Assembly: GCF_030269925.1 (NCBI RefSeq)
Contig: NC_085121.1
Location: forward strand, 7,953,501-8,017,500
Reading direction: 5' to 3'
Length of the DNA: 64,000 nucleotides
Source: Bombyx mori
Taxonomy: Eukaryota > Arthropoda > Insecta > Lepidoptera > Bombycidae
Part shown: one piece after another, positions 51,501-61,724 of the stretch
Numbering within the stretch: the first letter of the stretch is position 1
Layout: each line of letters begins with the position of its first letter
Position numbers and translations under genes: made by a program
The notes under the pieces: generated by a model
Database searches by the model: none
What the model was told of the DNA's origin: nothing
The model's input: the letters and a program-made list of their open reading frames with translations, nothing else

Positions 51501-54500
51501 ATAGCCATAAAGTTGAAAGTCCCTTTCATACACGTCAGGTGCAGGTGTGCTCAGGGTACAAGTGTGCCCTTCTAATTACTCGCGATTTATTTAATTTGTC
51601 CCGCTTTTGTATAAACAATAACAATTACGTATTGCTGCAGACTTTAATGTTGCGATTTTTAAAAACAAAATAAAATAAGTTATCATCATCATCATCATCA
51701 TCATCGTCAGCCTTTATTTGCCCACTGCTGGACATAGGCCTTCCCCAATGCCTTCCACAGAATGCGGTTTTCCGCCTTCCGCATCCAAAGACTTCCCGCC
51801 GTGCGCACTAAGTCGTCGGTCCACTTGGTTGGAGGGCGCCCCACCACTGGTACCCATCCGTGGCCTCCATTCGAGGACTTTCTTCCCCCACCTGGCGTCG
51901 TTGACTCGACAGACGTGACCGTCCCATTGCCACTTTAGCCTTTAATAAAATTAGTGCGAATACGTTACTTCAACACACTTTTACCATTATCTGGCTTTGT
52001 TTCACTAGCCAAGATGCCTTCAGTCAATATAGTCCAAAGCGGTCTCCAATTTTTTTAGAAGCAACAACATAAATTCCTCCATCCACATCGGGATATGAGG
52101 TCGAAGTTCAAATGCAGTTACTGGTTTAACTGGTTTAATACCTTTAAGACGCGCGATTCTTCTTCTGATTGGCCAAGCCACGGCCCAACCGCATTGTTAA
52201 ATAGTTACTGTGTTACATGGAAATCCTGCGTCATTAGGCCGGCAGAAAATGCACTTTGTTTTCTCAGACATGTGAACGACTTTCTAATAATTGGTTACCG
52301 AAGTCCAAGGGCATCATGAAATGCATGCCACTGTCTACGTTGAGACGTGAGATTGCAGTCTCAATTGTACTACGTAACGGTAATACCACCCTTCAAGCAT
52401 ACAGAATCGCAATAATCACATAAAAAAACAAACAAAACTTTCTGTGATTGTCTTTAATAGACGCTAAAATATGATAAATAAAAATAATTTGGAAAATATT
52501 ATAGATCACTTTCAACAGTCTCCAACTTTAATGGCAATTCCTGTTAACGTAAGTTAAGTTATGATCGTTAAAGATTTGCAACCGCAGAACACGGTCCTGT
52601 CCAAACAGACTGTGGTAATAGACTAGTGGGATTAATATCTACTGGGATCATCACAACGCCATAAGTAAACTAAAGTTCTTACTATGCAATAATGGAAAAC
52701 TATAAAGAACACTTAGGTAAATGTAAGGGTGTCTTACATGAGATTATTGTTGGTGTTTACACTAAAACTTTGGAAACTTATATTTTATCCTATCGCGTAA
52801 GGAACCACGAACGCTACTAATATCTTTACATCATTTATCATAGGTATTTTAAAATCGTACAATCAAATTTGATTCAATAAAATGACAATACTTTTAAGAT
52901 TTTAACTTTACAGTATTTTCCTAAAATCTTTTAATGTTTTTATTATTTTAACCAACACAATATAGGTTATGGAAACAAGACATAAAACGCGTTAGCTAAC
53001 ACCAAACACCGGTCTCTGAAAGGGATTGAATAAACCGTACATTAACACTATGTCCAAAGCTAAAGCAAACATCGACTCGCAAACATTAGCCTCGGCGCGA
53101 TATAACCTCAAAACATGGCACATCCCGGGGGAAATTTCATTTCTCGCAGCAGCTAACTTCATCGAAAAAATGTATCGACGTCTCCAAGACCGCACTGGGA
53201 ACGATTCCTTTGATCCTTTTGAAACTGACAGCTAATTAGTCAACGAATTCGATTTCATAATTCGACTATTGTAGATTGTTTTTGTCAAAGTCACTCGAAT
53301 ACTTCCAATTACTAAGACTAAAACCAAAGATCCCCAGACAAAAAGGTACCTAAGACATAGATTTACTTAATTTTTGAGCTGTTTTTATCTCGATCTATTG
53401 AAGATCAACCTCGTTACAACTTCGAAAACCAAACGTAAGTAAAAGTTAAATCACGGAAACGACAACCTTAATAATCGGTTACATTATTAAAAACTTGATC
53501 CCTGAGACTCGTGTAGTTTATGAGCGAGCCAATTTATCGATTTCCTATTACGCTCAACGATGCTTCAAGTCGAACCCTGATGAGGACCGCCGCCATTCTT
53601 AATTAGGGATATGATCCGCAAGAAAGTAATTTCCCCGAGATTATCTCTTCCGACGATGTGGACGCCGAAACCGAGGGCATAATAATTTGGCGACGGTGCC
53701 ATAAAATGTGATTAGGATCCGGCGTATCTTCATTTTTTCGAGGAATATTTTCGCGACACGTCGCCTGTTCCAAATCGTAACTTATATTCGCCAAGCAAAC
53801 GTGTATTCTAAGTAGAATATATTATAGCTACTTCATTTGCTTTACATGTTCTTTATAATTTCTGAAGCGTCATATCTTTCGATTACACATAAACGTAAAA
53901 CAGTAATGCGAACATTACAAATAAGCAGATAGATAAGTACTATATTCATATGTAGCTATAATTTATGTTTTTAATTTTTATGATCAATGAAATATTATAT
54001 ATTTAGGAAAAGTTTCGTCCAGATTGCATCAAAATGGTTTCCAATAGCATTGTGTTCTGTACAAAGAAAACTAAAGTCAATTAGTATATTATTCTCTCAT
54101 AGGACGGAGCAAAAAATTGGTAATGCTTTGTCGTTTAAAATGAAGTTAATAAAATAAAACACGGTATCAGTTAATTCAATATTTTTTAATAGTACCGATT
54201 TGAATAGCAACGTAAACACCATCTAATGTAATAAGTAATGTAATAATAGACGTCCATTTGCAAATTTCCAACCCCATCAATAGTAAAATACCCGCCTAAG
54301 CTTCCGACCGTACAACATGGCAGAAATATACTTGAACTTAAATCTAAGATAGACTTTTACTACGTAGCGCAGGTATAAATCTTTTATTGTGATTTCATAG
54401 TTGTAAATGCGTATTACAAGTTATTATGACTACTACTATTAAACATTGCTTCATTTTGGTTTTCTTTTTCAGATGAAAATGACTTCGACTATCCACTGGT

Positions 54501-57500
54501 GGAACGAAGTTTTGCTCAAGTTCAACCCCCCTTATTTTCAAATGTTCGACCGACGACATTTTTTGAACACGGTGACAGTTATAGAATCCCAAGGCCCTCG
54601 CAACAACCGCTTTATAATCAAGGAAACGTAAGGTTTCCTAGCCCAAACTACAATCAAAATCCATCACCGTTTCAACTACCTACAGGAAGGAGTCAGTCTG
54701 GAGCCCAGTACTATATTAATCAACCAGAATTCACGCCGCAGCGGCAGAGATTTAGACCTGCATTACCTTATAATTTTCAACTTCATCCAGCTTCTACAAA
54801 ACGACCTGAAGTTTCACAAATCCACTCGGTCGCTTATCAAAACGATCCATCGAAACCAGAAACGTTTCTGGGTCAAATAACTTTAAACAATCCCGACATA
54901 GATTACTTACAAAATAATAGATTCAAAAACATTCCATTTGACGGTAGTAACAGTTTAAAAACCAGCATTCAGAATGGACATTTAATTCGTGATGACATAG
55001 ATATTGACACTGATAACCAAGACCTATTCGAGCAGCACAGAGTTACAACCTACAATCCTACTAAGCTTGTTAGCAAGCCCAAATTGAATGGCAAACCTGC
55101 AAGATTTTCGCACTTTGTTCCTCCGCTAGCCAATAATAAACCGAATTCACAAAATACACCTTTCCACACAAGAAACAATTTGACACCGGTAAAAACGAAT
55201 GCTAACATATTATATCATAGTTCTACCGAATATAAAGCTTTATTAGATTTGGAACCACTTCTTGAAGAAGAAATTAGCGATTTAAGTACCTTTAGAGAAT
55301 TAATGAAAAACACACAGGGTTCACATGACGTTCAAGTCATAAAACCTAATACAACTGATGATTCTGAAGCATTTGACGATAGTAAGCCTGATGCTAGTTA
55401 TATGAATACCGATAATGTACCTAATTCAGATAAAAGCCAATTCCTTAAAGTAACAACTAGCTCTTCATCACCTGCTCCAACAACTATATCAACAAGTACT
55501 ACCACTGCTAGTAATACACACGTTGATGAGGATAATGATGATATCTTGGATGACGAGGAATTTGTTGAGTATTACGATGATGTAGATAGTTCGGAAGTCA
55601 AACCAACTGTGCAGACGCCACATCATTCCTCTGAACATGTAACCGATATTTATGATGATTACGATTCTACGGAAGAGCCTGAAAGCTCCACAGATGGTGT
55701 AGAAACAAACGTGACAAAGGCTTTCGATGTCCTTGTAACGAATCCTAACAATACAATGGTTAAAGATGATAACTTTAAGCATTTTGTTGACACAACAGTA
55801 ATAGACCAGTTAGATGGTAAAAAAGAATTGACAAGTCCTAATACTTATATACCAGTGTCGGAAGAAATAACTTCTATTGAGCCACCATCTATTTTAGGAC
55901 AAGAAGTAGTTTCAGTTGTGACTACGAAAAGTGTTGTGAATGGTACTATATCTATTCCTGATGTAACATATGCTCCTAGTACTGCAAAAATTAATACAGA
56001 AACTGATACTATGTTATCCACAGTTAAGAATCATCAGAATGATTCTTCATCACCGATCACAACAGAAAGCTGGATTGTTGTTGCTTCAGTGCAAACAAGT
56101 CGAAGTGTCTCCGGTGCTCGATTTTTACCTTTCCCAACTGTCGAACAAGAAGAAAAGAAACAAGTCTTAGCCGATGACAGTGATGAAGAAGATCAAGAAA
56201 ATGTAACCAGAGACCCAAAACAAGACATTGGTGCTAGCAGTGGTAGTTCATCAACAGAAAACATTAATGACAAATTAGATAGTATACAGTCAGAATTATC
56301 TAGTGCTGTTTTATCAGGAAGTTTAGACAACGAGAACAAAAATATTGAACTTATAACAGAATCTACAACTGAAAAAACTTCAACACCATCTACTACTACC
56401 ACTACCACAACAACAACTACTACTACTACTACAACAACAACAACCACGCCTGCAGTTCCAAATGTTTTCACCTTGAAGAGTACTCAGCCACCGTCGACAA
56501 CAGTTAGATCTGCACCAGAACCGTTACCAGTAATGGTCAAAAAGTTTGCACCTAGAGTAACATCGTCCACAACACCGAAACCAAAGAAAAAATTAGTTAC
56601 AGTAATGGATGAATTGCCTGTGGGTCTCTTACCTGCTGGATATAAACCTAGGTCGTCGTTCAAAGATAAGCGAACTACTTCGACCACGACTACAACAAGT
56701 ACATCTCGACCTCGTGTTAATGGAGCACCAATTATAAATAGTACGCAAGCACGATCATCTGGAATAAATAGTCAAAATAAGGTTATTATTCTAGATGATA
56801 AATCACTCCTTCCTAAAGAATACAGACCGAAAGACCATAAATCACAAGAAGAGGTGAAAAAAATCCAAAAGCACGATTCAAGTACATTGCTACCACCTAG
56901 CGATAAAAATCCTACAGAAGCACCACTAATAAATCAAACGACAACGGTTAGTTTGTTGAATAATATAGATACTGTGGATATATCAGCATTTTTGCCCAAA
57001 GGATTTAATTTAAGCGCCACAACAGAGACAAAACCAAAAGAAGTCATAAAACCTATAGCAGTACCTGTCGACATCCGAGCGCTATTACCTCCAGGTTTCA
57101 AATTGAACGGAACAGAAAATAATTCAGACGAAAGTCCAATTGTAAAATTGACCGTTGCCGACGTTTCCAACTTATTACCACCAGGGTTTAAATTAAATGA
57201 TACAGATACAGAATCTGTTTCGTCTAGTTCTACAACCAAAGCACCAGGGGGTATCAAATTAGTTTTCCCTTCAAGACCAGGAGGAAAAGTCAATAGGAAA
57301 ACTACTACACCTAAATCATTAGGTCCATCACCCGTTACACCAAAGATACAAAAGGGATGGCCCACCAGGTATGTTACTTTTATCCCACCAGGTACGTTAA
57401 AATGCATATTGTTTTTTCTCTATTAACACAATTATTTATTTTATTAATTATAGGGCTTCAACTGAATTCACGGGCTGGCCTTCACCATCGACAACTCCAT

Positions 57501-59705
57501 TTTCGATTGAAAAGCTCTTGGAAGCTCAGAGAAATGCAACTGCTACAAGTCCACTACCTGAATTTAGTACTGAAGCAACGACACGACGATCCACGACTAC
57601 GACAACTACGACCCCAGTACCGCCACCTTCGACTACTCCCGGTGTATGCCGTAAAGAATGTGATATAGCAGCTACTATCAAAATTGTTTCAGGTACATAA
57701 ATAACATCATTCTTATGTTTTCTTTTTACACTGTAGAAAACTGTAAATTACAATAAGTATTTAAAACATTTATTGTTTATTTTTTTCTATTTTAGGAGTC
57801 AAGTGGGTACCCGAACTACTAGATCACCATACAGACGAATGGCAAAATCTTGCAAAAGATGTCAAAGAAGAGGTACTTGTATTTTCAATAAGTATTGCCG
57901 TTTAGTTTAATTAAGAGAAATAAGTATTTTATTTTAATTTCAGCTCAATTCTGTGTATTCGAAATCGGATAATTTAAGAAAATGGTATAAAAATATTCGA
58001 ATTGACGGATTCAGTGAGGGTTCTGTTCTGGTTGACTATTTCATTGAACTGAACAATGTAGAAGAAAGAATAAACACGCTAGATTTGAAGAAAATATTCC
58101 ATAAATCACTTCATGAGGCTAGACCAGGCTCAGTAGTCGAAACGGTAACAACACCACGAAACGATGATGAGTTTGATCCAGATGTGATGCTTGGAGATCA
58201 ACCAGATGAAGAAAGAATGAAAAAAAGTAACGAAAAAATGACAAAAACAATAGATAAATCGGCAGGAAAATTAGAGATAGGTAAATTTGTTATGGATCCT
58301 GCATATACGGAATTCATTGGTGAGTAAAATGTTTCTTTTTTTTGATTGAAAGCTTCAGCTTATCTTAATATTATTACTTTTTTAAATTATATTTTATAGT
58401 TTTACCGAAGCGTGATGAGCCTACAATGGTGGTTCCTGATGAAGAATCACTTTTACCTCAATGGGGCATTGCAGTTATTGTCATAGCATTAGCCTCCCTG
58501 CTATTCGTCGTCATTTTTGGAGTTACAGTCGTAAGCAATAAAACATATTAACTTAATAATTCCTTTAGTATATTCGTTTATTTAATTTAAATGTATTATG
58601 ATACTACTAAATTTTCCTGTGTTCATTTATCTTAGTTGGTGAATCGGCAAAAAAGTGCCAAGGCAAAAGCACCTATACCGTTGAGTGAAGAGATGCTTCG
58701 AGATTTAGACAAAAGTCATATGGGTGGCTTTGATGACATGCATCAGTTAAAAGAACGGGACTTACCTTATCTTCCATCAGGAAAGGTAGTAAAACTATAA
58801 GCTTTCACAATATTTTAATGCCTAATACTAAATTTCTTGAGTTTTTTGTGTGGCTGGGACAACCATAAAGATCTCACTTAAGATTAAAAGAATTGCATTT
58901 CTAGATTGAAAAACTTAAATTACGTATCTACATACATCTATATGGCTGAAATTTAAAATATGGAACTCTTCAAATCATCTCAGAAGATCTGACCCCTTCA
59001 TATCATAAAAGGGGTTTCAGTACATTTTATCCCTAAATGTGATTTTATTCCACAGCGTATGTCAACTGCTTTCATTGAGCAATTAGCATACCCGAACCCT
59101 GGTGACTCTTGGCGATCGGAGTGGACGCCGCAATTACAGAAATATATGCAGCATTATACGCCAGATTCGGGTCGGGGATCACAAACTTATGGTCCAACGA
59201 ACAATGGTTATGGGTAAGAAAAACAATTTCACGATTTTATATTATAGATGTAAACGGGAAGTTAGTTGGCCGATCAATGCGGTGCTTAAGGAACATCAAT
59301 AAGCATAACAGGAATGTACTGATACAAGGAGTATTATAAGTTTGGTAGTTGTAGATACCAGCAGCATGTTTGTTATATCTACGCAATAAATAGTTTTAAA
59401 AAGGTGTTTCTACGTTTCTATAGATGTGACCTCGGATTTAGATATGTCATCCTAAAATACGTCGACCACTAGCAAATTTTGAAGCTCTAAAATAAAAGAA
59501 AACACCATAGATTTTATAGGTTATCAATATTTAAAAACTGCTCAGAGCGTTTGGCTTATTTCCAAAATACCTTTCTACTTTCAGATTCAGTGCTTCCCAA
59601 ATATATGGACAGACAGGAGGCGGATCCCAAATATACGGTTACACGGGCGAATACCCGCGTGCTCACTACCCGCGACGACGCTCCGACTACGACAGCAACT
59701 TCTAG
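45502..59705 (+). CDS. Mucin-like single-pass membrane protein with SEA domain (nine coding exons)
   Basis: Coding exons are 45502-45577, 54473-57368, 57454-57692, 57796-57872, 57944-58319, 58400-58530, 58636-58785, 59056-59213 and 59585-59705. All introns are GT-AG, and the exons sum to 4224 nt, exactly 1407 codons plus TAG. Order seen: signal peptide (residues 1-24), Gln/Pro-rich N-terminal part, acidic Asp/Glu/Tyr patches (about 376-430), Thr/Ser/Pro-rich mucin-like stretch with 19 consecutive Thr (666-684), five LLPxGF-type repeats (738-935), another Thr-rich stretch, SEA domain (about 1070-1180), transmembrane helix (about 1243-1267) and a roughly 140-residue cytoplasmic tail. Known of the family: SEA domains sit beside the membrane in O-glycosylated proteins and often self-cleave at G|SVVV; here GSVLV is at 1122-1126. 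Inference: a type I apical-surface or cuticle-facing glycoprotein of an epithelium. The start has A at -3 and G at +4. I do not recognise a named orthologue. Confidence 0.9.
46181..46202. repeat. Short tandem repeat (GATTACA)3
   Basis: GATTACA repeats three times followed by GATG, within intron 1. Confidence 0.8.
46810..47058 (-). repeat. Family A SINE in intron 1
   Basis: TTTTTTTATTGTTTACTTTG to GTCTTACCACCAGTAATAAT, well preserved. Antisense to the host gene. Confidence 0.88.
48462..48751 (-). mobile_element. Non-autonomous Helitron in intron 1
   Basis: On the + strand it begins A|CTAGCTGACCCGGCAGAC, the complement of a Helitron 3' end, and finishes CAGCAGTTTATTTTTATATA just before a GA dinucleotide (the 5' TC on the minus strand). 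It contains CCAGCCGTTCTCGAGTTTTA. Confidence 0.7.
49964..50427 (+). mobile_element. Non-autonomous Helitron in intron 1
   Basis: It starts near A|TCTTTATCTTTATAATG and contains GGCTCCGAAACTACTGAACC and TACACACACCCGAGTGACAT. It ends with a GC-rich stem and terminus, GTGCCGGAGCGGGCCGCTAG|T. Confidence 0.72.
51090..51195 (-). repeat. Degraded family A fragment
   Basis: CGCCCACCTTGAGATATGAC and TCTTCGCGGCAGAGATAAT match the family with many changes. Confidence 0.5.
51681..51945 (-). pseudogene. RTE-like LINE C-terminal tail, antisense in intron 1
   Basis: The + strand begins with (ATC)n, the complement of the (GAT)n tail, then GCCCACTGCTGGACATAGGC and TTGGTTGGAGGGCGCCCCAC. Read on the minus strand it gives the familiar end of RTE-like reverse transcriptases: RWGKKVLEW, a Gly/Pro-rich stretch, a TRW-type motif region, and a terminal VQQWANKG-like segment. 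Frames shift between these, so it is decayed. Confidence 0.7.
52285..52400 (-). repeat. Degraded family A fragment
   Basis: TTGGTTACCGAAGTCCAAGG, CTACGTTGAGACGTGAGATT and CACCCTTCAAGCATAC are colinear with the family. Confidence 0.4.
54473..57368 (+). CDS. Exon 2 of the mucin-like gene (large ectodomain exon)
   Basis: This 2896-nt exon encodes residues 26-990. The acceptor is TTTTTCAG at 54472. The donor AG|GTATGT at 57369 is the only choice that joins exon 3 in frame, giving WPTRASTEFTGWP across the junction. Content in order: Gln/Asn/Pro-rich segment, acidic segments with DDEEF and DDYDSTEE, many NxS/T sequons, the 19-Thr run, and five repeats of the form D-I/V-x-x-L-L-P-P-G-F-K. An apparent internal Met start at 54499 is an artefact of the exon boundary; the exon is open from the acceptor. 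Confidence 0.92.
56392..56448 (+). repeat. Coding (ACN)19 threonine run
   Basis: Nineteen consecutive ACN codons (mixed ACT, ACC, ACA, ACG) in exon 2. Thr-rich stretches are typical O-glycosylation substrates. The ACT and ACA sub-runs make length variation likely. Confidence 0.9.
57454..57692 (+). CDS. Exon 3 of the mucin-like gene (Thr/Pro-rich spacer)
   Basis: The acceptor is TTAATTATAG at 57453 and the donor TTCAG|GTACAT at 57693. It encodes residues 991-1071, a Thr/Pro-rich stalk ending in GVCRKECDIAATIKIVSG, with a Cys pair just before the SEA domain. The reading frame is fixed by a phase-2 entry (AG from exon 2 plus G gives Arg). Confidence 0.88.
57796..58319 (+). CDS. Exons 4 and 5 of the mucin-like gene: SEA domain
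   Basis: Exons 57796-57872 and 57944-58319 are split by a 71-nt intron. They encode VKWVPELLDHHTDEWQNLA, then VYSKSDNLRKWYKNIRI, then GFSEGSVLVDYFIEL. This is the usual SEA order: a first strand, helices, then the G-S-V-x-V beta-turn where autoproteolysis occurs. The predicted cleavage point lies between Gly1122 (codon 58019-58021) and Ser1123. The remainder of exon 5 is charged (about residues 1150-1220). The domain call comes from pattern recognition and was not checked with an HMM. Confidence 0.85.
58400..58530 (+). CDS. Exon 6 of the mucin-like gene: transmembrane segment
   Basis: The acceptor is TTTTATAG at 58399 and the donor GTC|GTAAGC at 58531. It encodes a short acidic ectodomain linker (VPDEESLLPQ) followed by WGIAVIVIALASLLFVVIFG and VTV, an uninterrupted hydrophobic helix that continues for two residues into exon 7. 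Basic residues (NRQKSAKAK) follow immediately, consistent with type I topology. Confidence 0.9.
58636..59705 (+). CDS. Exons 7-9 of the mucin-like gene: cytoplasmic tail
   Basis: Exons are 58636-58785, 59056-59213 and 59585-59705. Exon 7 begins with a basic stop-transfer stretch and continues LSEEMLRDLDKSHMGGFDD. Exons 8 and 9 are rich in Tyr, Gly, Gln and Pro, with repeated SQxYG units, ending RRRSDYDSNF and stop TAG at 59703-59705. The exon 7 donor AAG|GTAGTA is weaker than the others; reading through it ends after four codons (VVKL) at 58800, which would shorten the tail. The Tyr-rich end could serve adaptor binding, but that is inference. Confidence 0.85.
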
Positions 59706-60640
59706 ATTTCTTTAGAAATATTGCTAACTGAGACTTGACAAAACTTTGACAATATACCCTTAAAGTCTTGATTCTAGTACGTTTAGATCTGTTTCAATTC
59801 ACACTGTATAAATATCAAAATTATCACCGACATCAAAGACAGGTTGTGAAATACTTTATCATCATATACATTTTCCTTATAGAGTACGAGTGTTGTATGA
59901 GAAATTTAATATCAATTAGTCCGGCCTATTTAGGACGTGCAGTGCCAAACAAGCAATTCCTTTGCAATTTTATACATTCTGTTTTACGAAAGCTTTATTA
60001 TGTAATTAAATTGACTACTTAGAAAAGATCGATTTGCCAAACATAAAAGAAATTACGACTGATTGTGAGATGTAAATATTTAGGATAAGAACTCACCTTA
60101 TTATAAGCGACTGTTATCGTAGGTGAGGCTACGAGAAATTCTGTAGATAACTCTTTGCATACCTATATTTGCTCAGAAAACTGTAGTCTTGAATGAAGGC
60201 CAGGGTGTAAGCGTGAAACGCCTATGTGTGCCAAACGTTCATTCGTCTGTGTGTGTGTGTAAATATAAACAATACTTAATATCGTATAGTGTTAATGTTA
60301 TCTTAGGACGGTGCCAATATTGCGTCGCCTCTACCGGAGACGCACCACGTTCAATTTACGAACGAAGTTCAAGCAAAATATTTGGAGACTATCATATCAG
60401 AGGTCCCGTTTTGCTGATACATAAAATAATTACATAACATCTCACTATCGAGGAGTTTTGTTCAAATGTATTTAAATAATGAACGAAATTTTACATTGAT
60501 GATTGTCAATTTTTATTAATTCGCAAATGAGTAGTTGTTAAATTTGTTACTTGTAATTTTAATAGCGATTTCGCGGTGTAAACTTTAACGTATATGAGGT
60601 TTTAATATTTAATAAAATGTATGTCTTCTTGATTGTGTCA
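59706..60640 (+). other. Probable 3'UTR and polyadenylation site of the mucin-like gene
   Basis: AT-rich DNA without a supported ORF follows the stop. AATAAA at 60611-60616 is followed by a GT-rich stretch (TGTATGTCTTCTTGATTGTG), the usual arrangement for cleavage about 15-25 nt downstream. Earlier AATAAA-like hexamers are poorer. The extent is inferred from the signal alone. Confidence 0.55.
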
Positions 60641-61356
60641 AAAATTACATCATGGATGTCGATTGTATTGTAAATTCTGAGAATATTGCGAATATATTAT
60701 ACCTACTTACCATTTAGAATAAGATTAGTTGCATGAAAATTTGTGTATATAAAACCAATTTTTGTACATGTAGTTTTTAATTTAATTACTGAATTAGTGA
60801 CAAATTATATAACTAAGATCCCCAATATAGATACATGATAAAAGTGTATTTTTTTTTACTTACATCCCAACCAAAAAAGAACCAAAAATTATCATCTGAA
60901 TTTCCATCTATTAAATTACATGAAAAACTCAGCTAATGAATCGTGAATGAAACTGAATAGTCCACATGAATACTTAATAAAAAATCTCGGTGCTTTTGAA
61001 AGCACGATTTTTAACGGCGGCTTGTAAGAGCGTTACCTACTCATATGTGTACGTGCATTATTCGGAAAGCCCGTAATCATTTACAGACGATGAGTGCGTT
61101 AACCCCACCGAGTATAAAAGTAACGCTGGTAATAACCAAAACCCTTCATTTTAATAAAAAGGCCTACACAAACATGACATGCTAAATTTGAGAATATGTT
61201 TTTGCATTTGCATTACTTAACTTGGTACGGAAGCTTGTTTAAACTACATAAATTAAGATTCAACACACACAATTATTACTCATAAACATAGACATAGACA
61301 TAAGCAAGATAAGTCCAGAGCATACTCGAATTCCAGTTGTATCGAGAGTGTTCTTG
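60641..61356. other. Intergenic DNA between the mucin-like gene and the heat-shock promoter
   Basis: AT-rich with no ORF or repeat recognised. Confidence 0.5.
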
Positions 61357-61420
61357 GGAATGTTCTGGAAACTTGTAGTCCCAATGACTATAAAAGCGTG
61401 AGATAGGCTACACGAAGACA
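61357..61420 (+). promoter_or_regulatory. Heat-shock-type promoter (HSE, CCAAT, TATA, initiator)
   Basis: GGAATGTTCTGGAAA at 61357-61371 contains a perfect three-unit heat-shock element, GAA-N2-TTC-N2-GAA. CCAAT follows at 61381-61385 and TATAAAAG at 61389-61396. An initiator-like ACAGTTC around 61418-61424 lies about 30 nt after the TATA box. Order and spacing match insect hsp promoters, where HSF trimers bind the HSE. The transcribed leader is A-rich and purine-rich, as hsp leaders are. Confidence 0.75.
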
Positions 61421-61680
61421 GTTCTGTTCGAAGCGAAACGACGAACGAATCACCTCAAGAAAACTAAGAAGTGAATCGTGATAGTGAATTCATTAGGTAA
61501 CAATTTTTCGTAATATTCTACTATTTAATGCTATTGTTATTTTAATTAGTATTTCGGTGAAGAATTATTCTTTATCCTGAACTCCAACACGAAACAATAT
61601 TAAATGTACGTATTACAATCAACAACAAACAATATTTTAATTTCAGGCCAAATTCATACAGAGATAAGATTAAGGCAAAT
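61420..61680 (+). ncRNA. Spliced leader or possible stress-induced non-coding transcript (5' part)
   Basis: Downstream of the heat-shock promoter an untranslated leader runs to a donor CATTAG|GTAACA (GT at 61497-61498). A 150-nt intron ends TTTAATTTCAG at 61646, and exon 2 begins at 61647. The first ATG (61684) opens only MQVMPT before a stop, and no chaperone-like reading frame follows before 64000. Alternatives: a 5'UTR whose coding exon lies beyond the window, a broken hsp gene, or a stress lncRNA comparable in layout to Drosophila hsr-omega. The 3' end is not defined; only the promoter-proximal part is annotated. Confidence 0.4.
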
Positions 61681-61724
61681 CTAATGCAAGTTATGCCTAC
61701 ATAATTTAACATGATTTAAGAAAA

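Larger units (their letters stand above)
45578..54472 (+). other. Intron 1 of the mucin-like gene
   Basis: This 8.9-kb GT-AG intron is much longer than the other seven (71-369 nt). It carries a family A SINE (46810-47058), Helitrons (48462-48751 and 49964-50427), degraded repeat remnants (51090-51195, 52285-52400) and an RTE tail (51681-51945). Less AT-rich patches without recognised repeats lie at 52990-53235 and 53570-53790. ORFs in it look like chance. Confidence 0.75.

Noticed and set aside
51718..51918. 66-codon + strand frame
   Set aside because: It lies antisense within an RTE-like LINE tail.
55489..57407. Several antisense and alternate frames within exon 2
   Set aside because: Shadows of the real + strand exon; the Val-rich antisense run is the complement of the Thr codons.
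57357..57668. 103-codon frame across intron 2
   Set aside because: Not an independent gene: it includes intron sequence and is the +1 frame of exon 3. It matters only as the end of a possible alternative splice form.
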